Origin: Achromobacter sp. MYb9
GTDB taxonomy: Bacteria; Pseudomonadota; Gammaproteobacteria; Burkholderiales; Burkholderiaceae_B
Direction: 5' to 3'
Assembly: GCF_002975275.1 (NCBI RefSeq)
Contig: NZ_PCOQ01000009.1
Coordinates: 62,001-126,000, forward strand
Length of the DNA: 64,000 nt
Shown here: positions 8,864-15,656 of the stretch, one piece after another
Layout of the letters: every line of letters begins with the position of its first letter
Position numbering within the stretch: the first letter of the stretch is position 1
The notes under the pieces: generated by a model
Databases searched by the model: none
Told to the model about the DNA's origin: nothing
The model's input: only the letters and a program-made list of their open reading frames with translations
Position numbers and translations under genes: made by a program

Positions 8864-10012
8864 ATGACTATTCCCCGCCCATCCACGCCCATGGATTCTC
8901 TGGATACCCCTTGCTTGTTGCTGGACGAAACCCGCATGACGCGCAACATCCAGCGCCTCAATGCGCTGATGGCCGGCCATGGCGTGCAGTTGCGGCCGCA
9001 TTTGAAGACGCCTAAATCCATCGACGTGGCGCGCCGGGTGATGACCAGCCCGCAGGGGCCGGCTGCCGTTTCCACCCTGCAAGAGGCCGAGCAATTTGCC
9101 GCGGCAGGGGTCACCGATCTGCTCTATGCCGTCGGCGTGTCGCCCTCGAAGCTCGACCGCGTGCTGGCCCTGCGCGAGAAAGGCGTGGACCTGACCGTGG
9201 TGGTGGACAGCGTCGAGGCCGCCCAGGCCGTCGCCGCCAAGGCCGCGGGCCGCCCCGTGCCCACGCTGATCGAGATTGATTGCGACGGGCATCGCGCCGG
9301 GGTGCAGCCTGGCGATCATGGGCATCTGCTGTCGATCGCGCGCGTGCTGCATGCCGCAGGCTGCCTGCGCGGGGTCATGACGCACGCCGGCGAGTCCTAC
9401 GGCTGCCGCAGCGCCGAGGCGATCGCCGACATGGCCGAACAAGAGCGTTGGGCCGCCGTCAGCTGCGCCGACGCAATCCGCCAGGCAGGCCTGCCGTGCC
9501 CCGTCGTCAGTGTCGGCTCGACGCCCACCGCCCACTTCGCCCGTCACCTCGATGGCGTGACCGAAGTGCGCGCGGGCGTCTACGTCTTCTTCGACCTGGT
9601 GATGGCGGGGTTGGGCGTATGCTCGGTCGACGACATCGCCGTCTCCGTGCTGACGACTGTCATCGGCCACCAGGCTGACAAGGGCTGGATCCTCGTCGAC
9701 GCCGGCTGGATGGCCATGTCGCGCGACCGAGGCACCGCCAAGCAACCGGTGGACCAACTGTACGGCCTGGTTTGCGACGTCGACGGCAAGGTCTATCCCG
9801 ACCTGTTGCTGGCTGAAACCAACCAGGAGCAGGGCATCATCACGGTGCGCGCCGGAAGCGGCGCGCGTCTGCCCGATCTTCCGCTGGGGACAAAGTTGCG
9901 TATCGTGCCGAACCACGCGTGCGCCACTTGCGCGCAGCACGACGCCTATCAAGTCGTGCGGCCGGGCGAGCCTGGCGTGGCGGCCCGCTGGGAACGCTTC
10001 CGCGGCTGGTAA
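8864..10012 (+). CDS. DSD1-family PLP enzyme (D-serine dehydratase / D-threonine aldolase-like)
   Basis: A 382-residue fold-type III (alanine-racemase-like) pyridoxal-phosphate enzyme of the group that holds eukaryotic-type D-serine dehydratase and D-threonine/3-hydroxyaspartate aldolases. Visible features are the family N-terminus SLDTPCLLLDE, the PLP-lysine region RPHLKTPKS near residue 48, and a C-terminal metal site PNHACATC, whose His-x-Cys matches the zinc ligands of D-serine dehydratase. The substrate is most likely a D-3-hydroxy amino acid. A RidA gene follows after 38 bases, which favours a dehydratase-type reaction releasing an enamine. ATG 8891 is an alternative start. Confidence 0.88.
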   Translation: MTIPRPSTPMDSLDTPCLLLDETRMTRNIQRLNALMAGHGVQLRPHLKTPKSIDVARRVMTSPQGPAAVSTLQEAEQFAAAGVTDLLYAVGVSPSKLDRVLALREKGVDLTVVVDSVEAAQAVAAKAAGRPVPTLIEIDCDGHRAGVQPGDHGHLLSIARVLHAAGCLRGVMTHAGESYGCRSAEAIADMAEQERWAAVSCADAIRQAGLPCPVVSVGSTPTAHFARHLDGVTEVRAGVYVFFDLVMAGLGVCSVDDIAVSVLTTVIGHQADKGWILVDAGWMAMSRDRGTAKQPVDQLYGLVCDVDGKVYPDLLLAETNQEQGIITVRAGSGARLPDLPLGTKLRIVPNHACATCAQHDAYQVVRPGEPGVAARWERFRGW

Positions 10013-10050
10013 GCCTTCGCCATCCTCTCCGTATCAACAGGAAATCGACC

Positions 10051-10446
10051 ATGGAATTGATCAATACCGCCGACGCCACGCCGCCCGCCGGGCACTACTC
10101 GCAGGCCGTTCGAGCGAACGGCTTTGTCTTCGTATCCGGTCAACTGGGCTTCCTGGCGCCCGCGCAGGCCAGCGCCAAGCCGCAGTTGGCGGCTGGGGCC
10201 TCCGCCCAGACCGAAGAGGCCTTGCGCAGCGTGAAGGCCATCCTGACGGCTGCCGGCGCATCGCTGTCCACGGTTGCCAGCGTCACGGTGTATATCCCGG
10301 ACATCGGGTTGTGGGACGAGGTCAACCGGGTCTACGAACGCGTCTTTGGTGATCATCGGCCGGCGCGAGCAGTGGTGCCCACGCGCGGACTGCATTACGG
10401 CGCGCTGGTCGAAATCAGCGTGGTCGCGGTGGCCGCCCCGAGCTGA
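10051..10446 (+). CDS. RidA family enamine/imine deaminase
   Basis: A 131-residue RidA-family protein. Signatures are YSQAVRANGFVFVSGQLG at the N-terminus and RPARAVVPTRG near the C-terminus, which keeps the catalytic arginine (PAR) that stabilises the carboxylate of 2-aminoacrylate. It should speed hydrolysis of toxic enamines in the cytosol. It lies in an apparent operon behind the DSD1-type enzyme, whose reaction could release such an intermediate. AGGA twelve bases upstream supports the ATG. Its relative at 7415-7813 lacks the arginine. Confidence 0.92.
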   Translation: MELINTADATPPAGHYSQAVRANGFVFVSGQLGFLAPAQASAKPQLAAGASAQTEEALRSVKAILTAAGASLSTVASVTVYIPDIGLWDEVNRVYERVFGDHRPARAVVPTRGLHYGALVEISVVAVAAPS

Positions 10447-10455
10447 TCCGGCGCC

Positions 10456-10461
10456 TATAAT
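10456..10461 (+). promoter_or_regulatory. Consensus -10 hexamer
   Basis: A perfect TATAAT lies 37 bases before the start of the small membrane-protein gene and followed by GC-rich sequence. No good -35 box is seen 16-18 bases upstream. It suggests that the following gene has its own transcript. Confidence 0.45.
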
Positions 10462-10497
10462 GCGGACGCCTCAATGCCTTCGGGGGAGAACGTTCGC

Positions 10498-10770
10498 ATG
10501 CAGTACGAATATCTGTTCTGGTCCATGGCCGCGATGGTGGCGGCCGCGCTGGTTGGCGGCTCGCTTTGTGGCCGTCTGCGTTCGGTCAAACAGGTGCTGG
10601 CAGGGGTCGTCGCGTTGGCCGCAGCGGTCTTCGTGGCCGTTTTCCTGCTGTCGCGCCACGGTGGCTTCAGTGACTTGTCGGCGATGCTGTCGATCGCCGC
10701 TTTCATGTTCAGCCTGGTGATCGGCACCGCGGCATCCTTGCTCACGCGGCGCATCCTGCAGCGCCGCTGA
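10498..10770 (+). CDS. Small membrane protein, 90 aa
   Basis: A predicted inner-membrane protein with three hydrophobic helices: near residues 7-23, 35-52 and 62-82, ending in a basic tail (LTRRILQRR). No family is recognised. The start at 10498 is supported by GGGGGAG nine bases upstream; an in-frame ATG at 10474 lacks such a site. A TATAAT box precedes it, and it is convergent with the next gene. Confidence 0.65.
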   Translation: MQYEYLFWSMAAMVAAALVGGSLCGRLRSVKQVLAGVVALAAAVFVAVFLLSRHGGFSDLSAMLSIAAFMFSLVIGTAASLLTRRILQRR

Positions 10771-10787
10771 GCCTGCCGCGTTGCTGC

Positions 10788-11090
10788 TTACTCTTCGGCG
10801 TCGAATTCTTCGGCGTCTTCTTCGTCGTCCTCGTCCTGCTCCAGGGCGTCGTAACCCTTCCAGGTAATGCGCCAACGGGTCGCGGCGGCGCTGGCTGCCG
10901 TTTCGCTCACTTGCTTGACCAGGCCGGCATCAGACAGCAGGTCCAGATGATGCGCGATGGTCTGCAAACCCTGTTCTTCGGGATGCGGGGCCAGCGCGGC
11001 GTTCTTGATGTCGTGCGTGCTCAAGTTGGGGCCAGGCGCGTCGCGCAGGGCGCCCAGAATCGTGACGACCAGATCGAAATCGCGTTGCAT
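10788..11090 (-). CDS. DUF2513-like winged-helix protein with acidic tail
   Basis: A 100-residue protein whose opening MQRDFDLVVTILGAL, followed by HHLDLLSDAGLV and TRWRITWKGYDAL, resembles the DUF2513 family, thought to have a winged-helix-like fold. The last sixteen or so residues are almost all Asp and Glu, an acidic tail that may mimic DNA or block binding. The longer reading frame upstream is antisense to the next gene and is rejected. Function is not established; family assignment is from memory. Confidence 0.7.
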   Translation of the reverse strand: MQRDFDLVVTILGALRDAPGPNLSTHDIKNAALAPHPEEQGLQTIAHHLDLLSDAGLVKQVSETAASAAATRWRITWKGYDALEQDEDDEEDAEEFDAEE

Positions 11091-11210
11091 GATGTTCACC
11101 GTATTGAAAATGGGTAGGCCGACAATAGCAGAGTTCCGTGGCGTCGATGCGACAGTGCGCAAGCCCGGGTTACAGTCCAGGGTTCTCGATAACGAAACAC
11201 ACAGAACGCT

Positions 11211-11609
11211 ATGAAGAAACCCGCTGAACGCGATTGCCTCGCGCTGATCCCCGGCTACTCGGGCCAGGCCGCCAAGCTCTTTCTTTCGCGCGGCGAAGAC
11301 GACCAGATCGCCGGCGTGACGGTCTATGACCTGCTGGGGCATGTCAAGCAGCAGGGCGACGCCGAGGCCGCCGCCGCCTGGATCGGCTCGTGGCTGGCCG
11401 AAGAAGCCGGCAACCGACGCGCGCGCCGCACCCAGCTGCTGGCCCAGATGTTCATCTGCAAGCTGACCGGCGACGAGAAGGATGCCTTCCTGGCGGCCCA
11501 GAAGCCGCTGATCCGCGTCCTGGCCGAAGCCGGGGTGCGTTGCCGTAGCGTCGCCGCCACGTCCGGCGCTGCCCGGCAGTCCCTGGGACCGAATGTCAAG
11601 AAGCATTAG
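11211..11609 (+). CDS. Hypothetical protein, 132 aa
   Basis: A soluble, largely helical protein with a basic C-terminus (LGPNVKKH). No family is recognised. The ribosome-binding site before ATG 11211 is weak. It is divergent from the DUF2513-like gene with 120 bases between them, and a TATAGT promoter element for the next gene starts twelve bases after its stop. Base composition is like the neighbours, so a real gene is likely. Confidence 0.65.
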   Translation: MKKPAERDCLALIPGYSGQAAKLFLSRGEDDQIAGVTVYDLLGHVKQQGDAEAAAAWIGSWLAEEAGNRRARRTQLLAQMFICKLTGDEKDAFLAAQKPLIRVLAEAGVRCRSVAATSGAARQSLGPNVKKH

Positions 11610-11704
11610 CATAAGGCTGTTATAGTCGCGCCTGAGCGTGAGATTGCACCTTGACGGTGCGTGCGCTCAAGCGGGCCCCGCCCGCTGATCAAGGAAGATT
11701 GAAC

Positions 11705-12025
11705 ATGGAAATAGTAAGTCGGCACCTTGCCGACGTGACGGGCGGCGTCGAGCTGCTCACGACGATTGATGGCGAGTCCATCAGCGTCTATGTCGTGGTG
11801 GGCGTAACCGATCTCAATGCGATCGCGGACATCGTTCCCATCCAAAAAGTCGAGGCTGGAGCGGATATACACGCTTCAAATGTCGACAATGTTGATAATG
11901 CGCAAGAACAAATCGACCAAGTCCTGGAAAATATGAATCCCGGCGACGTGGCGGTTTTCCTTTGCTCGGGTTCCGATGCTTTCGGCGCGGCACTCGATTT
12001 GTTGGGTTTACCTATCGACGAGTAA
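11705..12025 (+). CDS. Hypothetical acidic protein, 106 aa
   Basis: A small acidic protein with no recognised domain. AAGGAAG seven bases before the ATG fixes the start, and TATAGT at 11621-11626 may be its -10 element. The C-terminal half (VDNVDNAQEQIDQVLENM, then VAVFLCSGSDAFG) looks like a helix followed by a hydrophobic strand. Its GC content is visibly lower than the surroundings and it sits against an AT-rich gap, which may indicate acquisition from elsewhere. Function unknown. Confidence 0.65.
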   Translation: MEIVSRHLADVTGGVELLTTIDGESISVYVVVGVTDLNAIADIVPIQKVEAGADIHASNVDNVDNAQEQIDQVLENMNPGDVAVFLCSGSDAFGAALDLLGLPIDE

Positions 12026-12229
12026 GCCTGACGGCAAACCAAAGTGCCTATCTGAACGGCGTATGAAGGGTGTACGGGTTTAGACGGCATTTATATAAGC
12101 CTTGATTGTTTTTTTATGATGTATGGGTGTTTACACCTATGCAGGGACAAGTTTTGCCTATGAAAACGTGCAAATTTTCAACGCAGTTTCTCTTTGTTGC
12201 ATTATTGGCACGTATTTTTTAGGATTATG
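12026..12229. other. AT-rich intergenic stretch upstream of cold-shock promoter
   Basis: About 200 bases clearly richer in A and T than the rest of the window, with T-runs and no convincing reading frame. It contains a small palindrome, GGTGTTTACACC at 12126-12137, that could be an operator. Together with the promoter and leader that follow, it makes a 370-base non-coding interval. AT-rich DNA before a csp gene could act as an UP element or a nucleoid-protein target; this is inference. Confidence 0.5.
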
Positions 12230-12258
12230 TTGACTTGTGAGGGGAACATAACGATAGT
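12230..12258 (+). promoter_or_regulatory. Sigma70-type promoter of first cold-shock gene
   Basis: TTGACT at 12230-12235 and GATAGT at 12253-12258 are 17 bp apart. Predicted transcription would begin near 12265, giving a leader of about 130 bases, the long untranslated leader usual for cspA-type genes. Confidence 0.65.
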
Positions 12259-12264
12259 GTCGGC

Positions 12265-12395
12265 ACACGATCACAAGCGTTGCGATTTTCGTTCAGTGCC
12301 GTGCCTTTTCCGGCTCAGCGTTATTGTTCTACTGTCCCCTCCTTGATTGATTCGTGACCTCCGGGCATTTGCCCATTATCTCTAGGAAATACAGT
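12265..12395 (+). promoter_or_regulatory. Long 5' leader of cold-shock gene
   Basis: An untranslated leader of roughly 130 bases inferred from the promoter. It contains TCCTTGATTGAT 56 bases before the start codon and CTAGG 14 bases before it. Near-copies of both elements occur at similar positions in the leader of the second csp gene (13570 and 13608), suggesting a shared RNA element that could tune translation with temperature. Confidence 0.5.
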
Positions 12396-12599
12396 ATGGA
12401 AACCGGCGTCGTTAAGTGGTTCAATTCGGAAAAAGGCTATGGCTTCATCACCCCGGAAGCGGGTGGTAAGGATCTGTTCGCTCACTTCTCCGAAATCCAG
12501 GGTTCTGGCTTCAAGTCTCTGGAAGAGAACCAGCGCGTCAGCTTTGTGACGGCCAATGGCCCCAAGGGCCCGCAAGCCACGAAGATTCAGGTCCTGTAA
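12396..12599 (+). CDS. CspA family cold-shock protein
   Basis: A 67-residue single cold-shock domain that binds single-stranded RNA or DNA and melts structure in transcripts. RNP1 (KGYGFI) and RNP2 (DLFAHF) are intact, with the usual opening [11 protein letters not shown]. It has its own promoter and long leader and a strong terminator 14 bases after the stop, so it forms a single-gene unit. A second, very similar copy lies about 1 kb downstream. Which of the two is cold-induced cannot be told here. Confidence 0.97.
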   Translation: METGVVKWFNSEKGYGFITPEAGGKDLFAHFSEIQGSGFKSLEENQRVSFVTANGPKGPQATKIQVL

Positions 12600-12613
12600 A
12601 GGTCTGAGTTTTC

Positions 12614-12641
12614 AAAAAAGCCCCTTCGGGGGCTTTTTTTG
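12614..12641 (+). terminator. Rho-independent terminator after csp
   Basis: AAAAAAGCCCC-TTCG-GGGGCTTTTTTT: a GC-rich stem with a stable TTCG tetraloop followed by seven T. The A-run on the left makes it bidirectional. Confidence 0.93.
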
Positions 12642-12709
12642 TTTTCGCGCGGTATCCTTGGAGGCGGCCGCAGGTGCGTTGCCGCTTCTCCATCCCTCAG
12701 GATCCCGCC

Positions 12710-13273
12710 ATGACTTCCCCCTCCCAGAAACCACTCGCCGTGCAGCCGCAAGACGTGGTCGCGTTCTGGAGGGATGCGGGGCCGCAGGCGTGGTTCAGCA
12801 AGAGCGAGACGTTCGACGCTGACTTCCGCCAGCGTTTTGAAGCTGCGCATTGGGCTGCTGCCTCGCGCCAGCTCGACGACTGGCTGGAAGACGCGGACGG
12901 TGCCTTGGCGCTGATGATCCTGCTGGATCAGTTCCCCCGGAATGCGTTCCGAGGCACGGCGCACATGTTCGCCACCGATGCCTTGGCCCAGTACTTCGCG
13001 GAACGCGCAATCGCTTCCGGCCACGACCTTGCCGTCGATCCGCGGCTGCGCCAATTTTTCTACCTGCCGTTCGAGCATGCGGAAAGCCTAGTGACGCAGA
13101 ACCGCGGCGTTTCGCTGATGGAACACCTGGACGCGGATTCGCTGCGCTGGGCGGTGCTGCACCGCGACATCATCAAGCGTTTCGGCCGCTTCCCGCATCG
13201 CAACGCAGCGCTGGGCCGCCAGACGACGCAAGCCGAGCAGGAGTTCCTGGAGGCCGGCGGCTTTTCGGGCTAA
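12710..13273 (+). CDS. DUF924 family protein
   Basis: A 187-residue soluble, mainly helical protein of the DUF924 family (TPR-like fold). Typical segments are VVAFWRDAGPQAWF at the N-terminus, LALMILLDQFPRNAFRGT in the middle and FFYLPFEHAES further on. The biochemical role of this family is not established. The ATG at 12710 follows CAGGATCCCGCC; an in-frame ATG at 12674 lies nearer the terminator and is less likely. It stands between the two cold-shock genes. Confidence 0.88.
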   Translation: MTSPSQKPLAVQPQDVVAFWRDAGPQAWFSKSETFDADFRQRFEAAHWAAASRQLDDWLEDADGALALMILLDQFPRNAFRGTAHMFATDALAQYFAERAIASGHDLAVDPRLRQFFYLPFEHAESLVTQNRGVSLMEHLDADSLRWAVLHRDIIKRFGRFPHRNAALGRQTTQAEQEFLEAGGFSG

Positions 13274-13626
13274 GGCGTCCAGCAGGGGAGGACGCGGCCA
13301 GTACCACCCCTCGCGTGGCCAATGCCGGGATGTATCCGTTTATAGCAAGGTGAAAATCTTCTTTGGCATGACGCGTTTGGGGTGTCGGCATCGCTGTGTC
13401 TTCGACACCCGTTCTTCGGCACCGGTTCGTGCCGGCATACCGCGTCCACCATTCGCATATTTGACGTTTTTCGGGGTTCGCCAATACACTGGGTTCAGCG
13501 AGATTTTCAAGCGACGCGGTCTGCGTTAACTTGTCGCCGTCAGTGGTGCTGCGGTTGCTTCCTCTCCCATCCTTGATGATCTGGCGCCCCGCGAGCAATC
13601 GCACTTTCTAGGTTCAAGGACACTCC
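13274..13626. other. Non-coding interval holding second csp promoter and leader
   Basis: A 353-base gap without a supported gene. Its second half carries the promoter (13461-13490) and leader of the second cold-shock gene. The leader contains TCCTTGATGAT at 13570-13580, 57 bases before the start codon, and CTAGG at 13608-13612, matching elements in the first csp leader. The first half is of ordinary composition with no clear signal. Confidence 0.55.
13461..13490 (+). promoter_or_regulatory. Promoter of second cold-shock gene
   Basis: TTGACG at 13461-13466 and TACACT at 13485-13490 are 18 bp apart. Transcription from here would start near 13497 and give a leader of about 130 bases, like that of the first csp gene. 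Confidence 0.55.
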
Positions 13627-13833
13627 ATGGCAACCGGCATCGTTAAGTGGTTCAACGCCGAAAAGGGTTATGGCTTCATCATGCCCGACGACGGCAGCAA
13701 AGACCTTTTCGCCCATTACTCCGAAATCCGCAGCGAAGGGTATAAGTCGCTGCAGGAAAACCAGCGCGTCACCTTCGAGGTCGGTACCGGCCCCAAGGGC
13801 CCGAGCGCCAAGAACATCAAGGTCGCGGCCTGA
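13627..13833 (+). CDS. CspA family cold-shock protein (second copy)
   Basis: A 68-residue cold-shock domain protein with RNP1 (KGYGFI) and RNP2 (DLFAHY) intact, closely similar to the product at 12396-12599. It is an RNA chaperone that keeps messages single-stranded. The start follows CAAGGA eight bases upstream. It forms its own unit with a long leader and a terminator downstream. The two copies and their leaders look like a local duplication with the DUF924 gene between them. Confidence 0.97.
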   Translation: MATGIVKWFNAEKGYGFIMPDDGSKDLFAHYSEIRSEGYKSLQENQRVTFEVGTGPKGPSAKNIKVAA

Positions 13834-13879
13834 TGTTTTCCGGGTAGCGCGCCGGGCAAGTCCCCGGTGTTCGGCCCAT

Positions 13880-13918
13880 AAAAAAGCCCCCATGCGCAAT
13901 GCATGGGGGCTTTTTTTG
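13880..13918 (+). terminator. Bidirectional terminator between csp and yqhA-like gene
   Basis: AAAAAAGCCCCCATGC and GCATGGGGGCTTTTTTT form a ten-pair stem with flanking A and T runs. It lies between convergent genes and should stop transcription from both sides. Confidence 0.92.
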
Positions 13919-13926
13919 CGGAATTT

Positions 13927-14472
13927 TTAGTGCTTTTGCGGAGCGGTCGTCGACAACTTGTCCACCAGCGCGATCCCCAGCGCCGACAGGATGAACAACG
14001 CGTGGATGATCGTCTGCCACATGACGCCCGCTTCGGTGAAGCGCGCGTTGGGCGTACCGATCGTGCCGGCCTCGATGAAGGTGCGCAGCAGATGGATCGA
14101 CGAGATGCCGATGATGGCCATCGCCAGTTTCACCTTGAGCACGCTGGCGTTCACGTGGCTTAGCCATTCAGGCTGGTCCGGATGGTTCTGCAGGCGCAGA
14201 CGGGACACGAAGGTCTCGTAGCCGCCCACGATCACCATGACCAGCAGGTTCGAGATCATGACGACGTCGATCAGCCCCAGCACCAGCAACATGATTTCCA
14301 TTTCGCCAAAGCTGTTGGCGTGCGTCACCAGGTGCCACAACTCTTTCAGGAAGAGCATGACGTAGACGCCTTGCGCGACGATCAGCCCAAGGTACAGGGG
14401 CAGTTGCAGCCAGCGCGAGCTGAAGATCAGGCTGGGCAGCAGGCCTAGGCGGGGAGGGGGAGTGTTATTCAT
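13927..14472 (-). CDS. YqhA/UPF0114 family membrane protein
   Basis: A 181-residue inner-membrane protein of the UPF0114 (YqhA) family, function not established. Hydrophobic helices are seen at [60 protein letters not shown] and [15 protein letters not shown]. The conserved [10 protein letters not shown] stretch follows the second helix. The start at 14472 gives the usual family length; the reading frame extends to 14529 and the ribosome-binding site is weak. It is divergent from the LoiP-like protease gene and shares a 23-bp promoter-region repeat with it. Confidence 0.85.
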   Translation of the reverse strand: MNNTPPPRLGLLPSLIFSSRWLQLPLYLGLIVAQGVYVMLFLKELWHLVTHANSFGEMEIMLLVLGLIDVVMISNLLVMVIVGGYETFVSRLRLQNHPDQPEWLSHVNASVLKVKLAMAIIGISSIHLLRTFIEAGTIGTPNARFTEAGVMWQTIIHALFILSALGIALVDKLSTTAPQKH

Positions 14473-14510
14473 GTTGGGTGCGAGCCATGTGTGGTGGGGC
14501 AATGAAAAGT

Positions 14511-14533
14511 GCGGCGGCAATTCTATCAATGCC
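14511..14533 (-). repeat. 23-bp inverted-repeat copy A (promoter-like)
   Basis: This stretch matches the reverse complement of 14679-14701 at 21 of 23 positions, including a perfect 15-bp core (GATAGAATTGCCGCC on the minus strand). It lies 39 bases upstream of the yqhA-like start and holds TAGAAT, a plausible -10 element for that gene. Confidence 0.7.
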
Positions 14534-14678
14534 CGGCCACGCCAGGCATCAGTTTTTTATGACCTCTGGATGACAGTGAAGGCACCGCGTTACCACGCTT
14601 GCGCGCGGTTTGCTGGGCAATTGTGTAAGCGAAACTGCCATTTGCGAAACTCTGTGGCGAAACGCTTTGTGCGCTTTC

Positions 14679-14701
14679 GGCATGGATAGAATTGCCGCCT
14701 C
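14679..14701 (+). repeat. 23-bp inverted-repeat copy B (promoter-like)
   Basis: Second copy of the element, on the plus strand, 35 bases before the LoiP-like start, with TAGAAT at 14687-14692. Each divergent gene thus has the same element in the same relative orientation and nearly the same distance, suggesting matched promoters or a shared regulator. Confidence 0.7.
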
Positions 14702-14735
14702 ACTCGCATAGAGCCAGTCAAGAGGAGTTTGTTCC

Positions 14736-15491
14736 ATGAAGATCCGCTACACCGTTGCCGCGTTGACCGTTGCGCTTGCCCCTTATTCCGCATCGCATGC
14801 CTTCGATATCGGCGGCCTGGTGGGCGCCGGCAGCAAGGTCGTGCAAGCTGCCACCCTGAGCGACGCTGAAATCAAGACCCTGTCGGACAAGGCTTGCGCG
14901 CAAAGCGATTCGCAGGAAAAAATCGCCGCGCCAGGCAGCAAGTACGACGCCCGCCTGCAGAAGATCGCCAAGTCCCTGGGCGGCACGGTCAATGGCCAAA
15001 AGGCCAACTACAAGGTCTACATCACCAAGGACGTCAACGCCTGGGCGATGGCCAACGGCTGCATCCGCGTCTACAGCGGCCTGATGGACATGATGACCGA
15101 CGACGAAGTGCTGGGCGTGGTGGGCCACGAAATCGGCCACGTGGCGCTTGGCCACACCAAGAAGGCCATGCAGACGGCCTACACGGTGTCGGCGGCGCGT
15201 GACGCGGCGGGCGCCGCTGGCGGCGCCACGGTCGCAGCCCTGAATTCCTCGCAACTGGGCGACCTGACCGAGAAGTTCATCAATGCGCAATTCTCGCAAT
15301 CGCAGGAAAGCGACGCCGACGACTACTCGTTCGACCAATTGCAGGCCAAGAAGCTCAATACCCGTGGTCTGGTGACGGCATTCCAGAAGCTGGCCGAGCT
15401 GGATGGCGGCAAGAGCGATATGATGAGCTCGCACCCGTCCTCGGCCAAGCGCGCTCAGCACATCGAAGATCGCATCGCCAAGGCTAAATAA
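14736..15491 (+). CDS. loiP: M48 family metalloprotease, LoiP (YggG)-like, periplasmic
   Basis: A 251-residue zinc metalloprotease. The catalytic GHEIGHVALGH (HExxH) is near residue 130, followed by the third-ligand region SQESDADDYSFD. The body matches E. coli LoiP, including VYITKDVNAWAMANGCIRVYS. LoiP is an outer-membrane lipoprotein that helps cells at low osmolarity and works with BepA. Here the N-terminus is an ordinary Sec signal peptide ending near SASHA with no lipobox cysteine, so the protein is predicted soluble in the periplasm. AGGAG nine bases upstream supports the start. Confidence 0.9.
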   Translation: MKIRYTVAALTVALAPYSASHAFDIGGLVGAGSKVVQAATLSDAEIKTLSDKACAQSDSQEKIAAPGSKYDARLQKIAKSLGGTVNGQKANYKVYITKDVNAWAMANGCIRVYSGLMDMMTDDEVLGVVGHEIGHVALGHTKKAMQTAYTVSAARDAAGAAGGATVAALNSSQLGDLTEKFINAQFSQSQESDADDYSFDQLQAKKLNTRGLVTAFQKLAELDGGKSDMMSSHPSSAKRAQHIEDRIAKAK

Positions 15492-15534
15492 AGACGTCGA
15501 AAAGGCGTTCTCCCTCCCTTTTCGGGTGGAAAAC

Positions 15535-15576
15535 GGGGCGCGAGCATCCGGGCAAATCCGGGGCTCGCGCCCCTTT
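15535..15576 (+). terminator. Stem-loop after metalloprotease gene
   Basis: GGGGCGCGAGC and GCTCGCGCCCC form a perfect 11-bp stem with a 17-base loop, followed by a short T run. Probable intrinsic terminator separating the protease gene from tig. Confidence 0.7.
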
Positions 15577-15587
15577 GCGTCAGGGTT

Positions 15588-15601
15588 CCGGAAGTTTCCG
15601 G
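15588..15601. promoter_or_regulatory. Palindrome abutting the tig -10 box
   Basis: CCGGAAGTTTCCGG has perfect 6-bp arms around GT and directly abuts TAAAAT (15602-15607), a likely -10 element for tig. A protein bound here would cover the promoter spacer. No known cognate regulator is assigned. Confidence 0.4.
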
Positions 15602-15656
15602 TAAAATGGCGCGTTTATCCGCCCGTAATCTCATCTCTCGGAAAATAGGTCTTTTA

